A stretch of 64,000 nt of DNA from Gnomoniopsis sp. IMI 355080 (Eukaryota; Ascomycota; Sordariomycetes; Diaporthales; Gnomoniaceae): positions 1 to 64,000 of the forward strand of contig JAPEVC010000080.1 of NCBI GenBank assembly GCA_027946555.1, written 5' to 3'. A program made the position numbers and the translations under genes. The notes below the pieces were generated by a model. That model was not told where the DNA came from. It did no database searches and saw nothing but the letters and a program-made list of their open reading frames with translations. Of the stretch, positions 11,573 to 22,192 are shown in pieces. Position 1 is the first letter of the stretch. The number at the start of each line of letters is the position of its first letter.

Positions 11573-12482
11573 TTTTATTGCACCACGACGGATATATTCA
11601 CACCAGCTCTTTCATAGAATGGCTCAACAGCACAGAGGAATCATCTGTGTCGTACATAAGGTTACTGATCGGCAAATCCAGTGCGAGCCTGCGGATGCTG
11701 TGGTAACCGATCTGGCATTTTCCAGGCGATGGCAGCTCTGCTCGTGCACGCGAGAATTCAGAACGGCCTATTATGAAAATGTCTTAAAGGAATGCACAGA
11801 ACTTGTTGTACATGGACACAAGTAGAATGTCCAAGCTTTCGGGCGCCGCTTTCTGGTCTGGATCTTCTCAGATATCTACATATCTATAAATCTACCTTGG
11901 TACCGCAGGATAACCTTGGAGAAGCCGTGGTACATGCTGCTTCGAATGGTCCGAGACTCTCGGTAAAGGTACTAATCTCATTGGATTGCCTCAATCAAGT
12001 GCGACGTGTCTACTCTGATATGGATCGCATGTGACAAATGGGATTGCAGCGCTAGAAGTCTAAGATTAGGTACCTAAGGTCAATTGTTCGCTATACATAA
12101 CACGACCATCACGACAAGCCCTGGCGGCTCTGTGACGTTGGCTGCTGTGGAGCACCTAACTACCAGCAAAGAAGGTGCGCAAGACTGGAGGATCGTGAGC
12201 AAGAGTCTGATTCTGTTTGCTGCTGAACGATGATATGAGTTCTTCAAATATCTGTGCGATTAACGATCCTGTTTCCAACAGCGTCTTCTATGCTGAACAG
12301 TATCAAAATCAACGTCGACATTGATTTCTTTCGAATAGATTTGACAGGCAACTTGATTTTGCCCGGCCAATCGAGGGTAAACAACGTGCCCACATTCCAT
12401 GAGGGACCTGTTGAAGGCAGTAGTGCAGCTCTTTCCAGAGTCCACAAGGGACAGACACAATCTGTCCATGAAGAACGTTCGT

Positions 12483-15400
12483 CTATATTCCCTCATTGCC
12501 AAAGATCAAATCCAATGCTCCGAGGTTCATGTTGAAATTGTAATTTGGGTCGTCGAGCTGGGCCAAGTTAGCGGGAAGAGGCTCCCAACGAATGTGCGCC
12601 CTCAGAGGGCCTTTTAATGCTCACTTACAGCGTCCCAATCCCATTCGTTCAATGTGCTCGAGCTCCCAATATTCATCGAGTCCAGATCCACGACTGCTTC
12701 GGATATTTGCATCCCATCCGCTCCCGGTCCTCTGGCTCTGGGACTACTCGTGCTGCCAGTCTCCGACACCTGTGCGCTCTCTTCGTCGCCAACTTCGGCA
12801 GCGTACAACCCTTTCAAAATCTCGAAAGAATCTTTCACCGCTTTTGAAGCCGCATTCTGAACAAGTGCTACTAATTCTGTATCCGTCAAACCTCGAAGCA
12901 GACCCTCAGCCTCCGCCAGCATTGCTGATCCAAAGTGGTACCCTTTGGCATTGGTCTCGCCTGCCTTAATACGTGCACGTGTCCAATCAGCAGACCGGCG
13001 AATCACATCAATGATCTCGTCGAATTGACTTGTCCGCGAGCATGGCAGACCAAAGCTCATACCCAGCGTCTTCGCTGCTTTTGGTATCGCTGTGGCGCGA
13101 TTTGGGCCCGAGCCGCTGGCTTGGAGGCTACGGAGGGCAGTCCGATCTTCTTCGAGTTCCCAAATGAGTACAGTGATCAAGACGAGGATGCATTGAATAC
13201 CGATGTGCCGGAACAAGCTCGACGCACAGATGAGCAATTTTCCAAAGTCATCTGGCTCAGCACCACTATCCTTACCCTGGAAACCATGAACCATGGCTTC
13301 TTTCTGGTTATGAAGGGCCACATCTATGCATAGTTTGCGAGAAAAATAATACCTCGCATCATTCTTGGCAAGGCCGAGCCAGGGTAAGTGGAGTGCGAGA
13401 AAATAGTGTTGCATAATGTGCTCGGTGAAAGGAAGTTGAAAATCGGACAGATTGGGTTGTTGAGATTGGTATACTCGCACAATTGTGTCGAAGCTTCGGC
13501 AAGCCGAGGTCAGATCCGAGTTAAGCGCGAGAGTCTTTTCGTAGTCTGCGACGGAGCAAAGGTCGTTGAAATAGGACGCTATTTGGAGCCGGATCCTTAT
13601 ACTGCTGAACAAGGCGATTTGTATTGAGGTATCTGTGAACTTGGTCACAGGGTGAGGTGACGGGGTTGTGGTGGAGTTTTCCTCAACTAGGAGGTCCTCA
13701 TCGTTGAAATTTCCTGGAGCTTGGGTGTCGAAGTCTTGCATTGTCACAAGTGGAGGGCCACCAGACTCCATACTCGATAGTATCAGAATCTCCATGACAG
13801 TTGCCCACAGTCGTCGGCGTGTCTCAGCCGCAAGCAGTGACATTTTGGGAAGATGATCTGGATCCCTATGCAATCCCGCGTATAGAGCCATCCTCATCAG
13901 TGTCCCTGCAGATGCCCATACAAGATCAGCCCCAGAACCGCAAGCATCTCTGGCAAGGTGAACCAGACATATAATTCGCAAGCCGGAAAGGTCGATTTGA
14001 GATTTTTCTGAAGCGTGAAGCATCCAAAGCCTAGCTTCGTAGATCCACTGCATAGCAAGATTTCTCATAGAGTATTTGTCGTCCTGCAGAAGTGTACCTA
14101 ATGCCATACATAGCTGAAGTTGGATGACAAAAGCTTCGCTTGCTTTCTGGGGATCATCCCAATAATTATCGTAATCTTGCCGAAACGTGGGGACATGAAT
14201 GATTCTGTATAGCTTCTCAAAGGTCCGGAAATACGCCTCCAGTAGTTTATCGGCAATTCCTTTATGCGGAACACGTTGACCATATTCCAAAGATAGGAGA
14301 TGGGGTACCCGCGCAGCTTTGATGGACCTCCCGAGACGTTTGACGGCTTCAAGAGCTTTATAAGTTTCCGAATTCTTATCGGACTTGAGGCGCCTAAGAA
14401 AGGTGACCAGAGTGTTGGTGCGGGGCAGCTACAAGAGCGTTAGCCATCTTTGGTTTGTCTCGGTCAATACAAAAGTGGTGCAAACAATGCAAATGGGGAT
14501 GAAGTATATCAATTATGAATTGCCAGGAAAAGCGTCTTGTGGATCAGATGGGCAGATAACGAAGCTATGCCGGTCAATGGCATAACTCCTAGCTATCATC
14601 GTCCAAAGGTCGCCTTGGGGAAAAGCCCAAAGTGAACTTTGCACTTTTGGAACAAGCATAAAACACATAGTGTGATCGTGAAATTTGTGTGTTGTAGCTG
14701 TGGCGGATGCGCAGGGAAGCGTATGAGAGATGGTGAAGAAACTTTCGACATCAAGGTACATCTGATTTTATATCAAATCGATATCAGGATGTCGCTACGC
14801 ACAGGGACAAGCAGGGCGTTTAGTTGGAGCGAATTTGGTGCAAAAGTTGACCAAAGGGGCATCGGGTACTAACCGTCCTGGAAACGCGGTTCCAGGAAGG
14901 AAAATGAACACAGAATGCAATATGAAGGAGCCAGCAGCGTTTTATCTCGAAAAGGGCAAGAAAGAAGAGATTTCATGAGACTCACGAGGCTTATTCCACG
15001 CATCCAATGACTACCACCCAAGTACCTAGATTTGACCAACATTGGCCTTGTCCCCGAGGAACCCGTCGACTCAGCATTCAAATACTCAGGTCTGCCGATA
15101 CCACTAGACTCCTCCTCCTCACCCAGGATCCTCGCAGCAGACGGGCCAGAATCATTGTGTAGTAGCGGTGCTGAATTGGTCCCAGGTGTAGCGTTGGTAC
15201 TTCCTCTCTTGGAATCAAGAACCTGTTCGAGCTGCTTCTCAAGTTGGTGAACCCTTTCACGCAGGGTCTCATCCTCTCCGTTTGATTTTGAATTACTGTG
15301 TAGGAAGCTGCTCGCGGTAGTGGTCCCTGGCCTCAGAACAGGCCCGCTACCTGTAGTCGCACTCACAACGCCGTCCGTGTCGGTACTTTGCCCATCGATG

Positions 15401-15606
15401 CCATTGGTAAACCTCTGGGTCATCTCCCCTGGCTCAAGCCTCTCATCCGGAACATACGCACAGCTGGTCGCTCTGCGCGCCTTTAAGCAATTCTGGCATG
15501 GCAATTTCCTGTCACAACGGACCTTTCTCCGGCGGCACGCAATACACGCCAGGGGCGGACGGCGCCGGCGTTTCTCGGACCTGGCTTCTCTCGATAGGCT
15601 TTCCAT
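12483..15606 (-). CDS. Zn2Cys6 transcription factor with coiled coil and fungal-specific regulatory domain
   Basis: Nuclear zinc-cluster regulator of about 831 aa, from complement(join(12483..12557,12629..14428,14986..15606)), all in phase. Cysteines at residues 21, 24, 31, 37, 40 and 49 form the Zn2Cys6 cluster. A short coiled coil follows near residue 120 (LRERVHQLEKQLEQVLDSK), suited to dimer formation. SRYLGGSHWMRGIS precedes the middle homology region, which includes YRIIHVPTFRQDYDNYW and RRRLWATVMEILIL. The last 24 residues come from a small exon (branch GCTAAC, acceptor CCCAG) ending LDLIFGNEGI. Intron 1 is 557 nt, far longer than the others here. The gene is similar in layout to the regulator at 3819. 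It precedes the NCS1 permease and the prenyltransferase on the same strand and may regulate them. Confidence 0.88.
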
Positions 15607-16117
15607 TTTGGCGATGCGGCGTGGAATTATGGGATATATTGGCCAGAAGCCGACCAGACACACCGAAGTGATAATCCTTAGACCACGACTCTAGGATTGA
15701 GTCAGCTTGAGAAGGAAGTTCTTTCACAAACATGCATCAGCAATATTCTCCGCAATATGGCCGAGACACAGTTCTCGGTGTTTTCGCTGAATGCGGTCTT
15801 TGAAAAACGCCGCTTCAGAGTCAGCGTTGATTGGCTTGTCAACTAAGTAAGACCGCCCGACCGCCGATATATCCGAAGACTCGCAAGGGCATGAAGTTTC
15901 GCGTTGACTATATGTACAGATGCAATATAAAGTGCCACAGGAGTACCTAAGTGTAGTTCAATTTGTATATACACAAACTAATATTTGGTTGGAATGGTCT
16001 CCTGCCTCCTTGTAGTATTTTGTAACACTGAACATGAACGCAACATGTGTTCTAAAAACCGGGCTCCTTATGTACAGTACAAAGACATGTAGGGGATTAT
16101 TATAATAAGATGCACGT
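15607..16117. other. Intergenic, regulator promoter and permease 3' flank
   Basis: Upstream of the regulator start and downstream of the permease stop. No gene seen. Confidence 0.5.
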
Positions 16118-18042
16118 CTACAAGAGTCTCTCCAACCGACTCCTGAAATTGGTCTTCTCTGTCATACCAGCCTCCATCCCGTCACTGCTACCATTCGAAT
16201 TCGGCGTATCAAGTTGTTCGTTTTGCCGAGCGTAGACCTCGTCCGGGAGAACGGCTTGGTCAATGAATGTTTCCTTGGCAGGTACCCAAACTGACAGACC
16301 CGTGTACACAATCGCGGAGCCAACGAATCCTATTAGCCATCCGATCTGGTATGGATGTACACCAACCCCAACGTCGATGTCAGGGTTGATACCGTTTGCG
16401 AACCCAGGAAGACTTGGGGCAAGGCCCACCAAGAACGCCACCACAGCGCGCCAGTTGATCCCAACGCCGTTATATCGGTATATTCCAAGCGGGTTGTATA
16501 GAGCCAGCGTGTCATACCGCGCCTTATGCACCACCCAGAAGTCGAACAACATGATCGCCGCAATGGGCCCCAGAAAAATGGCATATGCACTCATAAAATT
16601 CAGAAAACTTCCGGCGCTAGCCAGAATTTTCCACGGCACCAGCGCCCAGCAAAGCACGGCGCATAGTATTTGGCCTCGTCGGATATTGATATACGTTGGA
16701 AATAGCGCCGTAAAATCGTTCGCGGCGGATAGAGAGTTGGCAGAAATATTGACACCTAGAGCTGCTAGGGCAAAACTTGCAGCTGCGAAGAACCGTGCCG
16801 GTCTGTTAGACCAGTGAGAGATGAGCGCGATAGGATCCCACTCCACGACCCCGTAATGGACGCTTCCAGCTGATGCCGCCGCGATTCCAATGAAACTGAT
16901 GAAGGTGAAAAAGGCCGGAAGAAGAGGCACGTAGATGCATTGCCACTTTACAGATACTTTACTGTAGCGGCTAAAATCCGCCTGGTTTACTGACAACGTC
17001 GCGTAGTTGCCAATGACCGAGTTCATGGAGGCAAGGAAGGCCCAGCTATAGGAAGAGCCAGAGACGGTAGGCTTTTGGGCGAAGATGTCGGAGTCATTCG
17101 TGGAAGCGAGGGCCCAGATAAGAATTGCTACCCAAGCAATCGGAACAATGATGGACTTGGCGAGGAATAACCACCGGAGTCTGTTGGGATGCATAAGGAG
17201 GAAGGGAATCTGAGCGAACCAAAAGATGACAAAGGAGCCCAGCAGTGCGTCGTCGATGCCCTCGGATATGGGAATGTGACTTGGCAAAGTCAAAAAAGAC
17301 GGCCAGATGGCCCCGATCATGGCTCGAACGGTATACGCGCCGTTCATGGTCTGAATTGCGAACCAGAATGTAGCCAGAATGGCGCGAGAGATGATAGCGA
17401 TGTACGAACCCCAGAAGCCCCATCTATGCCGCGTTTGGGAGTCAGCTAATCTTGTTTTTGCCAAGGGAGGCACTTCACGAAACATTGCGGAGGAGATTCC
17501 AGCCCTTTCACCGATTGGGGGATCAGGGTGCCTTTTTAGACTCAAAACACCGCTGAGAAGGAAGATATGAAGACGTCGCTCCAAATACATACGAGGCCCG
17601 TGCAATGACTGGAAAAGGTGCATGGTGAATTACACCGGTGGCACCGTTGAAGGCAATCTAGGACATTGTAAGCCCACCTGCACCTAGGCTGTGATCCAGT
17701 TTCGCTCGAGATACTCACCACCCAAGATATGATAAAGAAACTCAGAGCGACCACTCCCACGCTCTCACGCCAGGTCAGACCCAGAGCAACAATGGACGCG
17801 CCGAATTGCCAAGTCGCCGCGTTGAAGGCATCTGATATCCAGTAGGCGATGAAGCTCGCCACACCCCATTTTCGTGCATCTGGAGGCACAGGGTCGAGGT
17901 CTCTATTGGTCCTGAGAATACCGTCAGTCCCTCTGCGGGAGTCATTGAAAGGGCTGTGCACACACCATCTCGCGTGTCCTTCCGCAAAGGAGGATTTCGG
18001 CTGCTCTACGTGCAGTCGGGGCCTTGTCAATGTGTGTCTCAT
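16118..18042 (-). CDS. NCS1-family nucleobase/uracil-type permease
   Basis: Proton-coupled plasma-membrane transporter of the nucleobase-cation-symport-1 family, FUR-type branch (uracil, uridine, allantoin and related compounds). The model is complement(join(16118..17423,17593..17657,17719..17911,17966..18042)), 546 aa, in phase at every junction. Family landmarks are EGHARWTNRDLDPVPP at the N-terminus, ISDAFNAATWQFGASIV in the first membrane segment, then a segment with IAFNGATGVIHH, ARASWGFWGSY, NSVIGNYATLSVNQADFSRY, and FLGPIAAIMLFDFW near the end. About twelve hydrophobic segments are visible and the C-terminus is hydrophilic. No defect is seen. The exact substrate is not predictable; uracil is only the commonest annotation. 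Confidence 0.88.
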
Positions 18043-19153
18043 CTTATGTTGACTCGTAATGCAGATGTCGCTTTACAGATACGAAAATCTTGAGGCAGCA
18101 AGTCACAAGTGGCACGTTCCTCTTTGCAGTGCAGAGCAGCAGAGCAGCAAGCACGGACGCACGACATTCAAAAGAGCGCGAGGCCTGGTGGGCAAGTAGA
18201 CCTCTGCATAGGTTTTTTTGTTTTTTTAAAGTTCATGATGGCCTGCCGGGACTTGCCCGTCGGCATCAGTTTAGGAGCTATTGCTATATAGCCTATCTTG
18301 AGTCAAGTGTCACGCGATGCTACGCAGGCGGCAGAGATAACCAACGTGCCGTTCTTGGCAAAGTACGACGGTTGCGAGTCTCATTGGATACCGGTATCTT
18401 GGGTAAGCGGGTTTCAGCAAGCTGTGTTCAGAAGGCATGGGAGACTGGGTTGCGTTGGTTTGCTTTTATGAAGAAAACCTGGGTAACTTGAGAAAATGGC
18501 TATTCGCAATACGTAGGTGACTAGCTTGGCAAAGTATTGAGCGATGTACCTTTTTGTGAAAGCCAGCTTCTCATGCATTAGCTAATAAGGAAGCGATCCT
18601 CTTCCCTCTAAATTCTGAAAATGTCCACGCAGAAATGTTGTATGATATTTCTTTTGTACGTCATTACAGATCTTGGCATTAATAACATTTCATTGTCGAG
18701 TGTCCCTTGGCTTAATCTCTGATATCACTATCAGTAGGTGATTAGTTTAGGGTCAGCAAAAATATATATATAGTCAAGCACACCTCTTTGGTGCTGGGAA
18801 GCCAACAACCTAGGATACCCTGGGTACCTAGGTACTTAACCAGGTTGCAATAAAGTAAAGCGAGTACAAGCCATGTCACCTATTGGTCTGTAGACATTTG
18901 CAATGTGTGTATTTATAGTTTGTGCTCAAGTGGCAATGATCCACAAGTCATACAATTCCTAGTCTCTCACTCAGGGTATCACTCGCTATGTATAATGCTA
19001 TACAGGTTTTGTGCATCCTCAGTATGGTCTATGCCAAATTGGCAATGCCAATATTGAGCCCAACAGGTCCAAGTCTGGAAGCAAGACCAGTCTATCTTCT
19101 AGCCCAACCCGCTGCTTATAAAGTTCCAAGGCTGACTCCAGAAATCCATCATC
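18043..19153. other. Intergenic, one TACCTAGGTA copy, no gene seen
   Basis: AT-rich stretch upstream of the permease. No open frame has coding character. Confidence 0.5.
18825..18834. repeat. TACCTAGGTA palindrome, copy 5
   Basis: Perfect copy embedded in GGGTACCTAGGTACTT. Confidence 0.9.
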
Positions 19154-20068
19154 TTATACTCCTACGATTCCCCAAGCCTTCATCAAACTCCGCAAGCCTC
19201 CACAATAGCTTCTGAGTGCTAGTATATGACCGTTGGGAGTATGGCCAAAACAGAATGACAGGATGTCCATGTCCTCAATCTCATAAGATGGAACATCCCA
19301 AAACTTCTCAAGCCGTTCCCCTACATTCGGTATTTCCATCTCGTCGGGTAGCTTGACAGGGAATAGTAAGTGGTACTCGACCCGAAGGATCTTTCCGCTG
19401 TCGTAGTCCATCACAATGGTGCAGTAATATGAAGAATCGAGCAAGACGCCAATTATGTTTTGGTAGGCTTCATCTGTAGGCTCTGGCGCCCCGGTCAGGG
19501 CCACGACGTTGGTGAGATGCTCCTTTGTCAGGGGGCCCTGTGCCAGAAAGTATAGTGAGACGGTCTTTTCGCGGTAGTGAAGATGCACGATCGGTACGTT
19601 GACGAGGTTGAGGTCTATGAAGCGCTGTTTGTTGGCCCGGATGCCGTCCGTCATGCCAGGTATGTCTAGGATTTTGTCCACGGAATATGTGTCGCCAAGA
19701 AATTTCCATTCGGCTTCGAAACCCTTGTCGGCAGTGAATTCCGGTTCGTCGAGCGAACGAGGACATTCTCGGGCTATCGATTTGTGGAGTTCTGCAATTG
19801 GGTCGTCCTCGCTCAACCACCCCTGTTTCTGGGCGACTTCCAAAACATCCATCGGTATCGCAAAAAGAACCCGGAACATGAGTGGCACATTTTCATTGTA
19901 ACCACCGCGGATCTGTACGGCTGAGTCGTGGAAAGCTTCCCCAAATGCATCGATGACATTCTTCACAACGCTCTCCTCGTAGGGTGCCTCCAAATTACTT
20001 GACCCAGCCTCGAGGTCCTCGAGAAATTGTGCCTCAATAAAGGGCGCACGCTCTGAACTTGTCGACAT
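19154..20068 (-). CDS. ABBA-fold aromatic prenyltransferase (CloQ/NphB type, fungal)
   Basis: Soluble enzyme predicted to attach a prenyl group from a prenyl diphosphate to an aromatic acceptor in secondary metabolism. The intron-less frame from ATG 20068 gives 304 aa, the normal size for the CloQ/NphB group. The frame is open upstream for 51 more codons, but those are Arg-rich and unlike the family, so the inner ATG was chosen. Remembered similarity to NphB includes the block with WKFLGDTYSVDKILDIPGM, the following VHLHYREKTVSLYFLA, the strand TIVMDYDSGKILRVEY, and the C-terminal LRSYCGGLRSLMKAW. The protein lacks the Asp-rich metal motif of terpene-type prenyltransferases, as expected for this fold. 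It lies upstream of, and on the same strand as, the NCS1 permease. Its acceptor is unknown. Confidence 0.8.
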   Translation of the reverse strand: MSTSSERAPFIEAQFLEDLEAGSSNLEAPYEESVVKNVIDAFGEAFHDSAVQIRGGYNENVPLMFRVLFAIPMDVLEVAQKQGWLSEDDPIAELHKSIARECPRSLDEPEFTADKGFEAEWKFLGDTYSVDKILDIPGMTDGIRANKQRFIDLNLVNVPIVHLHYREKTVSLYFLAQGPLTKEHLTNVVALTGAPEPTDEAYQNIIGVLLDSSYYCTIVMDYDSGKILRVEYHLLFPVKLPDEMEIPNVGERLEKFWDVPSYEIEDMDILSFCFGHTPNGHILALRSYCGGLRSLMKAWGIVGV

Positions 20069-22192
20069 GTCTCCTCTCCGAAAGTTTGGGGGATTGTGGT
20101 AGGATCTTGTCGAATGAGACCTCTGCCGCTTATGGTATTTCGAAAGAGCTTTATCCGGCCAGCGTGGCAGCGTGCTGTCTTGCAAGGATGCGTGGCGTCG
20201 TCGTCGTCGAAAGAAGCTCAAACTGCTGGTCTAACACCCCCCCATGAGTGGTTGAGCAGGATGAAATACTGGTTGTCGGACGCAAGCAGAGGCGGACCAT
20301 ATCATTTGAGCATTCGCCAAAACGTGACCCCGGTCTCCACTCTGGTCGACAGCCCGAGCCCACAATGAGCCAACGGCGAGGGATCGCAGGGCAATCGATT
20401 CCTGTTTGGGACCCAAGACCGGCCGGCAGAAGTACCCGGGCATTGTGAATTACTCGCGGAAGCTTGTTCCACCTAGGTGTAACCAGCCTCTCGTCCACTC
20501 ATGGCGAGCCATCATGTGATTTCGGCAAGCATCCGCCTCGAGCCGCGCCATCCTGGGTGGGTATCAACCCCTGAGTAACGGTGGGCAGTGTCAGATCCAT
20601 ATGCCACTTCTGTCTCAATGTCGCTTAATTCTATCGCTTTTGGGACGACATAAACCCGTCGCCCTGGCCGCTTACAATTGATGCAAGTGATCTAGAAGAT
20701 CTTCGGAGCATTTGGGCGTGGTGTTTGCCTGGGGTAATTATGACCTGTCATAGCCCAAGATGGGAAGACTTTGAGCGACACAACCAATTCCCATAGACAA
20801 CGAACCCCAACCTTTGCGCCTCGAGCCACAGGAGAGGATGCAGATAGGCTCGATATCGCTTGTAAACAGTCCTGTACTATTGGCCCGAGCCGAGCGAATT
20901 ATACATAGTCGACAAGATTGTGGGAAAGCGTGGGTGTCCACCCCCACCGGATCCAAATTTGCATCCGCCGTCCCGACGTGGCCGAGAGCTCCGAAGACTG
21001 GCCTTTGATAACCCCTGAACTGCCTGTACTATGTACAGACTGCAAATAGGTATGTGGAAGTGCAGAGCTACCTAGGTAGGCTGCTAGCAAAGTGATAGGA
21101 GGATGTGATAGATCACAATCTGCCAATGAGAACAAGTGGAGGCAGAACAGATTTTTATCAGGACTTAGTCCACAATACAATAGTGCTGTGATTACAGATT
21201 GTTTGTCAGGATTGTTTCAACATCAGAAAGCGCTCTGGGTATGGTCCGTATGGAAAGGTTCTCTGGGAAACATATTTGATTTCTATTCCAGTCAATATTT
21301 GACAAAGACGCCAAATAACATAATGTAGGAGTACAAACAATTGTTTGCGAGTTGCACTTACCGAGGTAAGTACCTGGGTACTCATGGACACATTCTGACG
21401 ACCATAAATCATACCACTCGAGTCTGCAGGGAATCTGTCGAGAAGCATGTCTTGGGAATCCATTTCGCCATCCTGTTGTGAAGTTCCTGGCTTCTACCCA
21501 GAGCGAAGGCCCTCCTCCATCCTCCTCATGCTCATAGGGCATGCATGAGGGTCTCGAGTGGAAAGCATAGGCATCCATATTTAGTGTATAGGCAATGATG
21601 GTGGAGCCCTGTTTTCTTATTTGTACTTACGGTCATCAGAATTGTAACATAAATCCCAGCTAGCAGGCTTCTATGTCCATTCCACAATTGTCACGATGAG
21701 GAATTAAAGGAGCACAAGTGTAGTACTGGCCTGAAGCCTAGATAGTGTGGTTAGGCCAAGAAGAAAAAAGCAACTTATCAAGTCTTTCTTCGTGATGTAG
21801 GTTGATACACGAGTAAATGTGAAGATAGCAATGCCACTGCAAACTTCCAGCTGCAGGATTCGATTACTGCAAACGGACGTATAGAAGAAAGACATAACAG
21901 TTGAACAAAGCACATAGGTACAAAAAGCTGGCCTTCAGAGTGGCTATGACAAAGAAGCCTGTCGGACATAAGCTCTGGAATTTTTAACCTAGCATAATAT
22001 ATTTGTGCTGACTGTCATTTCGGTCTGCCTGACTCTGATCAATTCATTCCAATGTTGTCTGCTGTCCAGCATTCTTGTGATACTTTGTAACACTAGGTAT
22101 CTCAAGAACCTTTTTGGTTTCTTTGGATTGACTGTATCATTTTCTAGGTCCTTGTGTCCTGCTTTAGCTATTGGCAAGCCCCAGTTTCGACA
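20069..22192. other. 2.1-kb gene-poor region, one TACCTAGGTA copy
   Basis: Contains the prenyltransferase promoter and the upstream region of the gene at 22193. Short open frames on both strands around 21200-21580 show no domain or coding bias that I can support. Confidence 0.45.
21069..21078. repeat. TACCTAGGTA palindrome, copy 6
   Basis: Perfect copy about 1 kb upstream of the prenyltransferase start. Confidence 0.9.

Larger units (their letters stand above)
11312..12482. other. Intergenic, two TACCTAGGTA copies, no gene seen
   Basis: Upstream region of the secreted protein and downstream region of the regulator at 12483. No coding unit is supported. Confidence 0.5.
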
